Made by a program: the position numbers and the translations under genes. Shown piece by piece: positions 18,980 to 29,312 of a stretch of 64,000 nt of DNA (positions within the stretch are counted from its first letter, which is position 1; each line of letters begins with the position of its first letter). Origin of the DNA: Thermomonas sp. (GTDB taxonomy: Bacteria > Pseudomonadota > Gammaproteobacteria > Xanthomonadales > Xanthomonadaceae). A model generated the notes under the pieces. That model searched no databases. It saw only the letters and a program-made list of their open reading frames with translations, and had not been told where the DNA came from. The stretch covers positions 202,907 through 266,906 of the forward strand of contig NZ_JAQSDO010000020.1 in NCBI RefSeq assembly GCF_029945965.1, in the 5' to 3' direction.

Positions 18980-21112
18980 ATGAAAAATTTGCGAGTGCCA
19001 CTGCTGGGCTTGATCATCGCGTTCCTGGCTGGCGCATGCGCGCAACCGGTGAAGGTGAGGTTGCCCGAGCCGCTGGATCCGGTCTATCCAAAGGTTTCGG
19101 CGACGGCACAGGCGTTGGCAACTGGAACGCCGCCTTCAGAGGCGCTCAGACGTAGTCCCACTCCTACTCCGCCGGGTGTGGGTTCGGCTGCTTCGGGTTT
19201 GGGCGTTTATGAAGGCATGCCTCCCGTGAAGGGTGGGCCCGTCAATGCAAACATTGAAGGGGTGCCGGTCCCGGCATTCATCAATGAGTTCTTCGGGAAT
19301 ATCCTGGCCGTCACCTTCCAGATGGACCCTGCCGTCGCCAAACTCAACGACCTCGTCACCCTGCGCACGTCCGGTCCGCAATCGCCTGCCAATTTCTATC
19401 GCTTGGCGGTGCAGGTTCTCAAGGCATACGGCGTGAGCACCAGCTACGAAGACGGTCGTGTACTGTTCAGGCTGAAGTCGCAAGGCGGCGATTTCGAGCC
19501 ACCGCTGGTGCTGAGCGGTCGCACGTTGCCGCAGGTGCCGGTGACTCATCGCCCGATTTTCCAACTGGTGGAACTGCAATCGGTGCGCACCTCCGACGTG
19601 AACCAGTGGCTGAGGACCGCGTTCAAGACCGACGGTCTGGAGATCCAGGATGACCTCAACCGTAACGCGGTTGTGCTCTACGGCAAACCGGACATCGTGA
19701 GGCAAGCCGTTGCCGCCATTCAGGTGCTGGACCGTCCCTATATGAGAGGTCGTGTCAGCACCCGTCTCGAGCCTGCTTTCGTGACGGCGGATGAATTGGC
19801 CAAGCGGCTGGTCGATGTACTGGTGGCCGAAGGGTACGGAGCTTCGATCCATACCGGCCAGGGTGTCATCCAGTCGACAGCCGTGGTGGTCTTGCCGCTG
19901 TCATCCGCCAATACCGTGCTGATCTTCGCGGCCGATGCCGGCGTGCTGGAGCATGCGGTGGAATGGGCACGGACAATCGATCATCCCAACCCGACTGCAG
20001 GCGCCGACAGTTTGTTCTACTACCTTGCCCAGAACACCAGGGCTGAGGATATTGCCAAGACATTGAATGGAGTGCGTGCCGCGGCGGCGCAGCCGGTGGC
20101 TGCCGCAGTGCCTGCACTTGCAGGTCCGGCAGCAGTGGCAGTAACCCCGGCGGCGGCAGGTGGATTGTCCGGGGGACGGCTGGTGGTGGATGAACCGCGC
20201 AACGCGCTGATCTTCCAGGGGCCGGCATCGGATTGGGGCAGGATCCTGCCGCTGGTCAAGCAGATGGACAAGGCTGCGCGCCAGGTGATGATCGAGGTCA
20301 CCATCGCCGAGGTGAGCCTGGACGACAACGAGGAGTTCGGAATTTCGTGGCTGGCAAAGAATGATGTCGGACGTTTCAACGGCACTCTTTCCCAAGGCGT
20401 ATTGGCGGGTGCCACCAGCGGTTCCAGCGGACTCACTTACCTGCTCGACGTAGCGGGCCAGACTCGGGCCCAGTTGCGCGCGTTTGCCGAAGACAACCGC
20501 GTCACGGTGCTTTCGACGCCCAGGTTGATGGTCAAGAGTGGCGCGGAGGCGAGCATCGATGTCGGAACGGAAGTGCCTACGGTTTCCTCACAAAGCACAT
20601 CGCCACAACAGACTCAAGGCACTTCAAACCTCCTGCAGACGATCCAGTACCGCAAGACCGGCATCATCCTCAACATCAAGCCGATCATCTACTCCGACAA
20701 TCGGGTTGACCTCGAAATCCGGCAGGAGGTCAGCGAGGCGCTTCCACTAGGCACGAATTCCGCAGTGCAATCGCCCTCGATCTTCAATCGGGCTGTCAGC
20801 ACGAGCTTGAGCCTGCGCGATGGCAGTTCCATCTTGATTGGTGGCTTGATGTCCTCGCGCATGACCAACGCCGACTCGGGCGTCCCCTATCTCAAGGACA
20901 TTCCGATCCTCGGCAATGTGTTCAAGTCTCAGACTAAACGCAAGAATCGTACGGAGCTGATACTGATGATCGTGCCGTACATCGTCGAGTCCGACGATCA
21001 GGCGACCGCCTTGACCCGCTCACTGGGTGAGCGCTATGAATTGCTGGAGCTACCCAATTCGACGGTGCCTATCAATATCAAAGTGGTACCGAGCACTCCG
21101 TCACCGCCATGA
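18980..21112 (+). CDS. gspD: Type II secretion outer-membrane secretin (lipoprotein signal)
   Basis: FLAGACAQP lipobox; N-domains; VEVTIAEVSLDDNEEFGISW; VTVLSTPRLMVKSGAEASIDVGTEVP secretin core. Confidence 0.95.
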   Translation: MKNLRVPLLGLIIAFLAGACAQPVKVRLPEPLDPVYPKVSATAQALATGTPPSEALRRSPTPTPPGVGSAASGLGVYEGMPPVKGGPVNANIEGVPVPAFINEFFGNILAVTFQMDPAVAKLNDLVTLRTSGPQSPANFYRLAVQVLKAYGVSTSYEDGRVLFRLKSQGGDFEPPLVLSGRTLPQVPVTHRPIFQLVELQSVRTSDVNQWLRTAFKTDGLEIQDDLNRNAVVLYGKPDIVRQAVAAIQVLDRPYMRGRVSTRLEPAFVTADELAKRLVDVLVAEGYGASIHTGQGVIQSTAVVVLPLSSANTVLIFAADAGVLEHAVEWARTIDHPNPTAGADSLFYYLAQNTRAEDIAKTLNGVRAAAAQPVAAAVPALAGPAAVAVTPAAAGGLSGGRLVVDEPRNALIFQGPASDWGRILPLVKQMDKAARQVMIEVTIAEVSLDDNEEFGISWLAKNDVGRFNGTLSQGVLAGATSGSSGLTYLLDVAGQTRAQLRAFAEDNRVTVLSTPRLMVKSGAEASIDVGTEVPTVSSQSTSPQQTQGTSNLLQTIQYRKTGIILNIKPIIYSDNRVDLEIRQEVSEALPLGTNSAVQSPSIFNRAVSTSLSLRDGSSILIGGLMSSRMTNADSGVPYLKDIPILGNVFKSQTKRKNRTELILMIVPYIVESDDQATALTRSLGERYELLELPNSTVPINIKVVPSTPSPP

Positions 21113-21191
21113 TTCGTTCAGGTGACCGATGCTGCTGAGCCGGCGACCTGGCGAGTGCTCAACGGCGATACTTCCATGGATTTTGTAGCGA

Positions 21192-24100
21192 ATGACTGAA
21201 ATGGCGACTGGCCCCACGGGATTGGACGGTGTGGCCACTGCATCGCATGGCTTGCTCATCCTTGGCATGCACCGCAGCGGGACCTCGCTTCTCGCGCGCT
21301 TGATCCAGCATTGCGGCATCGACATCGGCACGCGCTTGATCGGTGGCAGCGCCGGCAACGAAGCCGGTCACTGGGAGGATGCGGTGGCCGTTGAGCTGCA
21401 TGAGCGCCTGTTGGCTGCAATGGGGCGACGCTGGCATGACCTGCCGGTCCCCACGCCAGAGGCGATCGCTGCAGCGGCCAGTATCGATGTGCGTCCCACG
21501 CTGGCTGGCTACCTGTCACGAGACAGAGGTACGCATCGCAACTGGGCGGTCAAGGACCCTCGCTTGAGTTTGTTCGCAGGCCTGTGGGTGGATGCGGCGC
21601 GTGCGCCGGGCATCCACTTGGCGGGCTTGCTGATGGTGCGTGACCCTGTGGAGGTTGCCCAGTCCCTCGCAGTGCGTGACGGACTATCGCTTGGGCAAGG
21701 GCAATTGCTGTGGCTGGAGTACACGTTGGCGGCAATGGAGCAGGCCCAGGGCATCCCCTTGGCCGTATCCACTTACGATCAACTGATGGACGAGCCTGGG
21801 CGAGTGCTCGATCGGATTCGCTTGCTGCCGGGCTGGGGCGCTCTGTCATGGGATCGTGAGGCACTGCAGGCAATCATCGAGCCAAGCCAGCGCCACCATC
21901 ACTCTGATGCCGAGCGCAGTGCCGAACTTGTCCCGCTGCCGATCCGGGAACTATGGAAGGCCCTGGTCTCCGTGGCACATGGGGACGGTATCTTGCCGGT
22001 GGGGTTTGCCGCGGAGTGGCGCGAGCGGCTTTCGCCGTTTCTTTCGCTTGCGGGAAGCCTGGCCGCGGCCTGGCGGGTGACCGAGCACAGGCTTTGGGAA
22101 CGCGTGGCCCGAGCCGAGGCAGCGCCGGACGTCCACGCTGCGGTGGAAAGCCGGATCAGCGGATTGGAGCTGGCCCAGCAGAACCATCATCAGGAACTGG
22201 TTCGGGTGCTTTCCCACGATATAAAGGGCATGCAGGAAACCGCAGCCAGGCATCAGGCAGCGGCGGCCACGGCTGCCGCGCATTTGCAGGCTGCGCGGGA
22301 TGCCGGACCAGCGCTTGCGGCGCTGGCGGACCGGCTGGGCGCACTCTCGGACACCTTGGCAAGCTCGCAACAGCAGGCTCTTGAATGGCAGCAGGTAGCT
22401 GTGGAGCAGCGAGAGCGCGCGGACGCACTCGTTGTTCAGCTGGGTGAGCGGCAGCAGAGTTTCCAGGCGCTGGAGCGCCAGCTGGCCGAACGTCAGGCGG
22501 TGGTCGAGGCACACCAGGCGCGGTTGGATAGTCAGGCCCAGGTTGCCGACGAGCTCCAGCGGGAAGTGGGTTCTCTCAAGCTGCGGTCCACCAGTCTGGA
22601 AGGCGAGCTGGAGGATGTGCGGTCTAATAGCGACTCGCTTTCGGCCGAGCTTTCCGCTTTGCGAGCAAAGAACGACTTGCTCTGCCTGGATGCACGCACG
22701 CTTGCATACGTGGTCCGCTCGCGATCCTGGCGATGGACGAAGCCACTGCGGGCAGCGATGCGACTGGTGCGCGGAGACTGGGGTACCAACGAGTCGGCAA
22801 TCCTGAAAAGTTTGGTCCGGCGAGCGCTGGTCAGGCTTCCTGGTCTCTCCAAAGCGACCAGGGTTAAATTGATCGAGCAAAGTTTGCCGATGGGAAGCAG
22901 GGCGATCGCGCCGAGCAGTCTTCCCGATCAAGCCCTCGCAACGGCAATGCACTTGGCCCCGGCAGTGGAAGGCCGTGCTGATGTTTTCGTTTGGGCGGTG
23001 ATCGACTGGCATTTCCGGATGCAGCGTCCGCAGCATCTGGCGCGCTCACTCGCAGCCCGCGGACACCGCGTGTTCTATATGTCCAACAATTTCGTGGACT
23101 CGGCTGTGCCGGGATTCCACCTGGACCCGCTGGACGAATCCGGGCGGCTGTTCCAGGTCCACCTGAAACAGGAAGGCGCACCTGCAATCTACTTCGGGCT
23201 TCCGGACGACAAACAGGCGCAAGCCCTGCATGCGAGCCTGTCCGAGCTGCTGGCTTGGACCCACACGCGCGCGTCGATCTCCCTCGTCCAGCACCCCTAC
23301 TGGCGTCCGCTTCTGCGCAGCCTGCCCAACGCCCGGCTTGTATACGACTGCATGGACCACCACGGCGGCTTTGAAAACAACGCCGCATGCGTGCTTGAAG
23401 CCGAAGGCGCGATCATTCGCGACGCTGATCTGGTCATCGTCACGTCCTCCTGGCTCGAGAAGGAGATCGCGCCGATTGCTCGCGCCAGCGCCATGGTCCG
23501 CAATGCGGGTGAATATGAGTTCTTCAGCGCTGTGCCCGACGAGGTGTTCCGGGATGCGCGCGGCCGCAAGGTGATCGGCTATTACGGCGCCATCGCCGAA
23601 TGGTTTGACCTCGACCTGATCAGAAACCTGGCCCTGTCGCTACCGGACGTGCTGGTGCTTCTGGTCGGAAGCGATACTGCCGGCGCCGCTGCTGCGCTGT
23701 CCGATGTGCCCAACGTGGAGTTCACTGGCGAGGTTGCGTATTCCCGATTGCCATACTACCTCCATGCTTTCGATGTCGCGCTGCTGCCGTTCAAGGTCCT
23801 TCCGCTTACCCTCGCGACGAACCCGGTCAAGGTTTACGAATACCTCGCAGCAGGTAAGCCGGTAGTCACGGTCGACCTCCCGGAAATGGTCCAGTTCGAA
23901 GGGCTGGTGAAAGTGGCAAGTGCTGAGGGCTTCGTTGATGCCGTGGCCGAGCAGCTGACATGTGAAGCTGATCCGACCCAGGTCGCTGCGCGCAGGACGT
24001 TTGCCGCCGGGCAGACGTGGGACCACCGGGCGGCTTCACTCGATCACGCTTTGGCGGTGATCGAGGAGCCAGTCGTTAGCGTGGTGGTGCTGACCTACAA

Positions 24101-24848
24101 CAACCTGGCTTACACCAAGGCCTGCCTTTTCAGCATCGAGGCCTACAGCGACTATCCGGCGCTGGAAATCATCGTAGTGGACAACGCGTCCAGTGATGGC
24201 TCAGCGGAATGGCTGCGCAACTGGGCAGAAGAGCCGTCGGCAGCGGGTCACCGCCGGCGCTTGGTCCTCAACGAGGAAAACCTCGGGTTCTCGGCGGGAA
24301 ACAACGTGGGTCTGGCCGCTGCCACCGGCGAGGTGCTGATCCTGCTCAACAACGACACCTACGTGACGCCGGGCTGGGTCCGCACATTGTGTGCGCACCT
24401 GCGACGCGACCCACGCGTGGGGCTGGTGGGACCGATTACCAACAACATCGGCAACGAGGCCCGAATTGAAATCCAGTATTCGGACATGGTCGAGATGATC
24501 CAAAAGGCCGGTCAGTACACGCGCGCCCATGCGGGCCGATCGATCCCGTTGCACAACGCGGCGTTCTTCTGTGTCGCGATGCCGCGTGAAGTTTACGAGC
24601 GGGTTGGACCCATGGACGAGGACTTCGGCATCGGCTTCTTCGAAGACGATGACTACTGCCGCCGCGTGCATCTGGAGGGTTTCCAGGTGGCTTGCGCCGA
24701 AGACGTGTTTGTCCATCACCATCTCTCGGCCAGCTTCGACAGTCTGGGTGTCGAACGAAAACAGATCCTGTTCGAGAAGAACAAGGCCATCTACGAGGCG
24801 AAGTGGGGGCCATGGCTCCCCCATGTTTACCGTGGTCCAAGACCGTGA
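21192..24848 (+). CDS. Multidomain sulfotransferase / coiled-coil / GT4 / GT2 fusion protein
   Basis: N-term LLILGMHRSGTSLLARLIQ...WAVKDPRLSLFAGLW...GLLMVRDPVEVAQSLAVRDG; Gln/Ala-rich coiled coil; GT4-like central region; C-term VVSVVVLTYNNLAYTKACLFSIEAYSDYPALEIIVVDNASSDGS...LILLNNDTYV. Confidence 0.9.
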   Translation: MTEMATGPTGLDGVATASHGLLILGMHRSGTSLLARLIQHCGIDIGTRLIGGSAGNEAGHWEDAVAVELHERLLAAMGRRWHDLPVPTPEAIAAAASIDVRPTLAGYLSRDRGTHRNWAVKDPRLSLFAGLWVDAARAPGIHLAGLLMVRDPVEVAQSLAVRDGLSLGQGQLLWLEYTLAAMEQAQGIPLAVSTYDQLMDEPGRVLDRIRLLPGWGALSWDREALQAIIEPSQRHHHSDAERSAELVPLPIRELWKALVSVAHGDGILPVGFAAEWRERLSPFLSLAGSLAAAWRVTEHRLWERVARAEAAPDVHAAVESRISGLELAQQNHHQELVRVLSHDIKGMQETAARHQAAAATAAAHLQAARDAGPALAALADRLGALSDTLASSQQQALEWQQVAVEQRERADALVVQLGERQQSFQALERQLAERQAVVEAHQARLDSQAQVADELQREVGSLKLRSTSLEGELEDVRSNSDSLSAELSALRAKNDLLCLDARTLAYVVRSRSWRWTKPLRAAMRLVRGDWGTNESAILKSLVRRALVRLPGLSKATRVKLIEQSLPMGSRAIAPSSLPDQALATAMHLAPAVEGRADVFVWAVIDWHFRMQRPQHLARSLAARGHRVFYMSNNFVDSAVPGFHLDPLDESGRLFQVHLKQEGAPAIYFGLPDDKQAQALHASLSELLAWTHTRASISLVQHPYWRPLLRSLPNARLVYDCMDHHGGFENNAACVLEAEGAIIRDADLVIVTSSWLEKEIAPIARASAMVRNAGEYEFFSAVPDEVFRDARGRKVIGYYGAIAEWFDLDLIRNLALSLPDVLVLLVGSDTAGAAAALSDVPNVEFTGEVAYSRLPYYLHAFDVALLPFKVLPLTLATNPVKVYEYLAAGKPVVTVDLPEMVQFEGLVKVASAEGFVDAVAEQLTCEADPTQVAARRTFAAGQTWDHRAASLDHALAVIEEPVVSVVVLTYNNLAYTKACLFSIEAYSDYPALEIIVVDNASSDGSAEWLRNWAEEPSAAGHRRRLVLNEENLGFSAGNNVGLAAATGEVLILLNNDTYVTPGWVRTLCAHLRRDPRVGLVGPITNNIGNEARIEIQYSDMVEMIQKAGQYTRAHAGRSIPLHNAAFFCVAMPREVYERVGPMDEDFGIGFFEDDDYCRRVHLEGFQVACAEDVFVHHHLSASFDSLGVERKQILFEKNKAIYEAKWGPWLPHVYRGPRP

Positions 24849-26338
24849 TTCTCGCTTCGCATCACATGCCCGCCAGCAGGGTGAAGTTGCTTGTGGTTTT
24901 CGCCGCCTCGTTATTGACGTTCGCAGCGTTTTTCAATGCGGCCGCCTATATTGCCTATGCCGGGAATCCACTGGTTTCATCGGATGCGTGGTACTTCATT
25001 GATGCATTTCTGCAGCATGCATTGGATGTAGGGCCAAGTATTGCGGACTTCTTCGTCAAGCGCGATGTAACGGACCACGCCCAGCCGCTGGTGAAGGCGC
25101 TGCTATTGTTCAATGCACAATGGTTGGGCCTGGACTTCGTGTTCGAGGCGATCATGGGCTTGGTTTTCGCCTTCGCGACCTTCGTGATCCTGGTTGCCGG
25201 CACATGGGCCGATGCACGGAAAATGCAGCCACCGTGGTTGCACGGCCTTGCCATCGCTTCTATTGCAGCCGTACTCGTCACGTTCAACAGCGGGCTTGTT
25301 TTCAGCTGGTCACTGGTCACCCTCAGCTACATCTACTACGCTTTTGCTGCGCTTGGAGGGGTATTTGCCTGGCGAGCGCTGGTACACCGCCGCTACACCG
25401 GGCTCCTCGTCAGTTCGTTGCTGACTGCATTCCTGTTCGATGACGTCGGCATCCTGATATCAACGGCCGTGATCATCGCGTTGGTACTGGCGGCGGCAAA
25501 AACCCATCGATGGCGCAGAGGATTGCTCGCCATCGGGTTGGTCGTAATGAGCGAGCTGGCCTACCTGGCTGTCAGCCATGCATACCTTCAGCCCGCGGCG
25601 TTGTCCCCAGGCGACGACGGAGGGATCTTGGCGGCCGTGCAGCGCATGTGGGCACTGCGAGTTGGTGCGCTGGAGATTGGTCGAATCGTGTTGGGTACGA
25701 CATTGGCGCATGTGTTCCAACTGACTTATTACTTCCCTGGCCGGGAGTGGTCCGTCCAGGCTGGACTGGCGGCCATCGCGTTGCTGGCCCATGGGTGGTT
25801 TTGGTGGCGAGCCTGGCGTTGCACCTGGAACGCGCCGTTGTTCCTTGCTGTGGCCCTGATGCTGTTTTTCTACGCAATGGTTGCGGGGATCATTTACGTG
25901 CGGGTACCCGAGTACGGCATCAACTACCTGCACGACCCGCGCTATGCGGTGATCTACCTGCTCAGTAATGTTTCCTTGATTCTGATGGTATTGGGGCAGC
26001 CACTGCGCACGGCAAATACAATCGTTCGAGCGATGGTCGTGCTTTCGTTGACGTTGCTGATCGCCTTGCAAGTTCTGCTAGCCAACTTCACTTGGTACGA
26101 GGCACCCTTCCTTGCGTCCTACTATCATCAAATGGCCCGTGAGATGCTGGTATTGGGCGAAGGCAGGATGCCGGCGTCCTGCGTGCCGATCCTGACGGTT
26201 TGCCAGATGCCACCGGAGAAACGCGAAGCTGCGATGGCTTTCCTGAAGCAACACCATCTCAACATCTATTCGCGGGAATTCGTATCCCGCTACGGACTGC
26301 AGAAGCTGGTCACGGATACACCGGACTCAGCACGATAA
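24845..26338 (+). CDS. Polytopic membrane protein, glycosyltransferase-associated
   Basis: ~10-12 hydrophobic segments; GTG start overlapping upstream stop (ATG alternative at 24866). Confidence 0.7.
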   Translation: MILASHHMPASRVKLLVVFAASLLTFAAFFNAAAYIAYAGNPLVSSDAWYFIDAFLQHALDVGPSIADFFVKRDVTDHAQPLVKALLLFNAQWLGLDFVFEAIMGLVFAFATFVILVAGTWADARKMQPPWLHGLAIASIAAVLVTFNSGLVFSWSLVTLSYIYYAFAALGGVFAWRALVHRRYTGLLVSSLLTAFLFDDVGILISTAVIIALVLAAAKTHRWRRGLLAIGLVVMSELAYLAVSHAYLQPAALSPGDDGGILAAVQRMWALRVGALEIGRIVLGTTLAHVFQLTYYFPGREWSVQAGLAAIALLAHGWFWWRAWRCTWNAPLFLAVALMLFFYAMVAGIIYVRVPEYGINYLHDPRYAVIYLLSNVSLILMVLGQPLRTANTIVRAMVVLSLTLLIALQVLLANFTWYEAPFLASYYHQMAREMLVLGEGRMPASCVPILTVCQMPPEKREAAMAFLKQHHLNIYSREFVSRYGLQKLVTDTPDSAR

Positions 26339-26434
26339 AGCCTGATGCTCAGCGGACATCGTTCACCTGACTCGCCGTCCGGCCCGCTGCATCAAGGCAA
26401 GTGAGCCGAACGGCGCATCCGGAACGTTGCTGTT

Positions 26435-26863
26435 TCAGCAAGCCTTGCCTTTGATGACGATCGTGTTCAGGACATTCCCGTTCGAATCCTTGAGCTTGAA
26501 CGTCAGTCCAGGCTTGAGCCATGGGCCAGTCTCGAGAGAGCCGACCAAACCCTGTTCCGCAAATGGCGAATCTTTGCCGGCGTCATCGACGACAAAGATG
26601 CCCAGCTTGGTGATCTTGGGGTCGGTGACGTTCCAGTGCAGCGTCGTGCGAACCCCGGCGGCGATGTCGCAAGTGCGCACGAATGCGGGTGACGCGCAGA
26701 AGGCGCAGGTGGCGGTGTCGACTGCCGGCTCGTCGGCAGGTGCCGCGGCGGTTGCTGCGGCGACGGGTGTCTGGTCGCCTGCCGTCGGCGAAGAGGTGTC
26801 CGCGGCTGGGCGGTTGCACGCAGACACGGAGCAAACGAGAAGCAGTGCAAGTAGGACGCGCAT
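26435..26863 (-). CDS. Hypothetical lipoprotein
   Basis: MRVLLALLLVCSVSACNRPA lipobox; CAFC...CDIAAGVRTTLHWNV. Confidence 0.7.
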   Translation of the reverse strand: MRVLLALLLVCSVSACNRPAADTSSPTAGDQTPVAAATAAAPADEPAVDTATCAFCASPAFVRTCDIAAGVRTTLHWNVTDPKITKLGIFVVDDAGKDSPFAEQGLVGSLETGPWLKPGLTFKLKDSNGNVLNTIVIKGKAC

Positions 26864-26943
26864 AAAGTCTCCTGGGAAATTGGGTGGGCTGTTATACAAC
26901 TGGAAACCGGACTCGAACGTGAGGGACCAACGAGACAGTGGGC

Positions 26944-28077
26944 CTAATCGAGCAACAACAGGGCTTTGTCTGCCGCTGCCAGGACCTCGTCCATGTGCTC
27001 TTCGAGGCCCATCCAGAGCGGCATGCGCACCAGTCGGGCGCTCAGGTCGTCGGTTACCGGCAGCTCGCCGGAGGCACGACCGAAGCGCAGGCCGGCCGGG
27101 GACGAATGCAGTGGTATGTAGTGGAAAACCGTGCCCACGCCCGAGTCGTTCATGTGCTGGATGAACGCAGTGCGCTTTTCCAGGCTCGGCAGCAACAAAT
27201 AATACATGTGTCCGTTGTGGGTGCAATCGGCCGGGACGATCGGGCGCCGCAGGCGGCCCGCCGCCTCATGGCCGGTGGCCCACTCGTGGTACCGGTCCCA
27301 AAGCGCAAGGCGCCGCTGCGTGATCTGCGTGCCGGCGTCCATCTGGGCGGCCAGGAATGCCGCGATCAGTTCGCTGGGAAGGTAGGAGGAGCCGATGTCG
27401 ACCCAGGTGTATTTGTCGACCTGGCCACGGAAGAACTTGCTGCGGTTGGTTCCCTTCTCGCGAATCACCTCGGCCCGTTCGGCGTAGTGCGCATCCCGGC
27501 ACAGCAATGCTCCACCCTCGCCCGAAATGATGTTCTTGGTCTCGTGGAAGCTCAGGCAGCCAAGGTCACCCAAGGTTCCCAATGGACGGCCCTTGTAAGT
27601 GGAGAAGATTGCCTGGGCGGCGTCCTCGACGACGGCCAGGCCGTGCCGTGCCGCGATGGCCAGAAGCGTATCCATTTCGCAGGACACGCCGGCGTAATGC
27701 ACCACGCAGATCGCGCGCGTGCGTGGTGTGATTGCTGCCTCCACCAGCGATTCATCGAGGTTGAGCGTGTCCCGCCGAACGTCGACAAACACCGGCACAG
27801 CGCCGCGCAGGGCGAATGCATTGGCGGTCGAAACGAACGTATACGAGGGCATGATCACCTCGTCGCCGGGCTCGAGGTCCAGCAGGAGTGCACTCATTTC
27901 CAGCGCCGCGGTACAGGAATGCGTGAGCAGGGCGCGGGCTGCCCCCGTTTGTGCTTCCAGCCAAGCGTGGCATCGCTTGGTGAAGGGGCCATCGCCCGAG
28001 AGATGGCCGTTCGCGTGCGCCTCTGCGATCAGCTGGAGCTCGCGCCCCGTCATGTACGGCCGGTTGAAGGGAATCAT
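26944..28077 (-). CDS. dTDP-4-amino-4,6-dideoxy-sugar transaminase (WecE/RffA-like, DegT family)
   Basis: MIPFNRPYMTGRELQLIAEA; LLTHSCTAALEMSALLLDLEPGDEVIMPSYTFVSTANAFALRGA; FHETKNIISGEGGALL. Confidence 0.92.
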   Translation of the reverse strand: MIPFNRPYMTGRELQLIAEAHANGHLSGDGPFTKRCHAWLEAQTGAARALLTHSCTAALEMSALLLDLEPGDEVIMPSYTFVSTANAFALRGAVPVFVDVRRDTLNLDESLVEAAITPRTRAICVVHYAGVSCEMDTLLAIAARHGLAVVEDAAQAIFSTYKGRPLGTLGDLGCLSFHETKNIISGEGGALLCRDAHYAERAEVIREKGTNRSKFFRGQVDKYTWVDIGSSYLPSELIAAFLAAQMDAGTQITQRRLALWDRYHEWATGHEAAGRLRRPIVPADCTHNGHMYYLLLPSLEKRTAFIQHMNDSGVGTVFHYIPLHSSPAGLRFGRASGELPVTDDLSARLVRMPLWMGLEEHMDEVLAAADKALLLLD

Positions 28078-28943
28078 GCGGGGATTTTCTCGGCAACAAT
28101 CAAGCGGGTACCTCCAATCGGAAAACGGACACCCATCCGGATCAGGAACCGTTCCACTGCCATGATGCCTCCGAGGGTGCGGTTGAGCCAACCCGGCAGC
28201 CTGAACTCGCGGAACGGATCCTGCTCACGGGCCTTGTTGCCCTTCACCAGGCGGGATGCAGCGAGCGCGGGCAGCAGCAGCGCGACAAAGGAAGTGCTGA
28301 AAATTACCCGGAATCCGTTGCGACGCAACTTGTCTTCCAGTTCCCTGGGCTGGTAGCGGCGGACATGATGCGCGTACTCATCCTGCACGCTCCACAGCCA
28401 TGGATGTTGCGGAACGGTCAACAGGATCCTGCCGTCCGCGCGTAGCGCACTGCGCACCTGCTGGAGCACTTCCTCGTCCTCGGTCACGTGTTCCAGCACG
28501 TCGAATGCCCCAATCGCGTCGAAGTGGTCCACGAACGGGATGTGACGCGCATCCATCTGCATGAACCCCGCTTGCGGCAGTCGCCGCGCTGCGATCTCAA
28601 GGCCTTCCACGAAGATTTCGGAACCTTGGCAGCGCATGCCGGGGTACTCCCGTGCAATCGCCCCAAGCACGAACCCCGTGCCGCAACCAATCTCGAGGAA
28701 ATCCCCCCGAGCAGGTACATAGTCATCGATTGCATCAAGGATCAACGCGTTGCGTGCCTTGAACCAGAAGTTTCCAGCCTCGAGGGTGCTCAGTTCCACA
28801 TAGTGGGCTGGATCGTATCCCGGCGCCTCTCCGGCCAGGATCGGCGCATACGCAGGAAAACCATGGATCGATTCCGGGGCGTACCCGCACTGCGGACACG
28901 TGCCTCCGTCATGCGGGCATCCGCATGGCAAGCACGCGTTCAA
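28074..28943 (-). CDS. Class I SAM methyltransferase with N-terminal Cys cluster (start uncertain: TTG 28943 or ATG 28982)
   Basis: FLEIGCGTGFVLGAIAREYPGMRCQGSEIF; CLPCGCPHDGGTCPQCGY at N-term. Confidence 0.82.
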   Translation of the reverse strand: MNACLPCGCPHDGGTCPQCGYAPESIHGFPAYAPILAGEAPGYDPAHYVELSTLEAGNFWFKARNALILDAIDDYVPARGDFLEIGCGTGFVLGAIAREYPGMRCQGSEIFVEGLEIAARRLPQAGFMQMDARHIPFVDHFDAIGAFDVLEHVTEDEEVLQQVRSALRADGRILLTVPQHPWLWSVQDEYAHHVRRYQPRELEDKLRRNGFRVIFSTSFVALLLPALAASRLVKGNKAREQDPFREFRLPGWLNRTLGGIMAVERFLIRMGVRFPIGGTRLIVAEKIPA

Positions 28944-29305
28944 TTCAGCCCTGCGACCACGATGCCGGCCACGATCAGGCACACGCCCAGCATCTTGGCG
29001 GTGCTGATGGGCTCGGCGAACAGCACCCCGCTGCCAAGGACCACAATGACGAACGCGAACGCCGTGAATGGATATGCAACGCTCAACGGGAGTTTAGTCA
29101 GCGCCAGCATCCATGCCACCGATGCCACGAGCGCTGCCAGCAGCCCGCTGGCAATCCAGGGATTCGTCAGCAGGTGGAAAATGTAGATCGCCTTCTGGTC
29201 CAGTCCCGCCGGAATGGGGCCCGCCATGGCGACTTGCCACTTGATCACGAATTGACCGTAGACGGTGAGCAGGACGGTGGTGGCAACCAGCAGGTATCCG
29301 ATCAT
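28940..29305 (-). CDS. Small EamA/SMR-type multidrug or lipid-sugar transporter
   Basis: ~120 aa, 4 TM; GSGVLFAEPISTAKMLGVCLIVAGIVVAG. Confidence 0.8.
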   Translation of the reverse strand: MIGYLLVATTVLLTVYGQFVIKWQVAMAGPIPAGLDQKAIYIFHLLTNPWIASGLLAALVASVAWMLALTKLPLSVAYPFTAFAFVIVVLGSGVLFAEPISTAKMLGVCLIVAGIVVAGLN

Positions 29306-29312
29306 CGATGGG

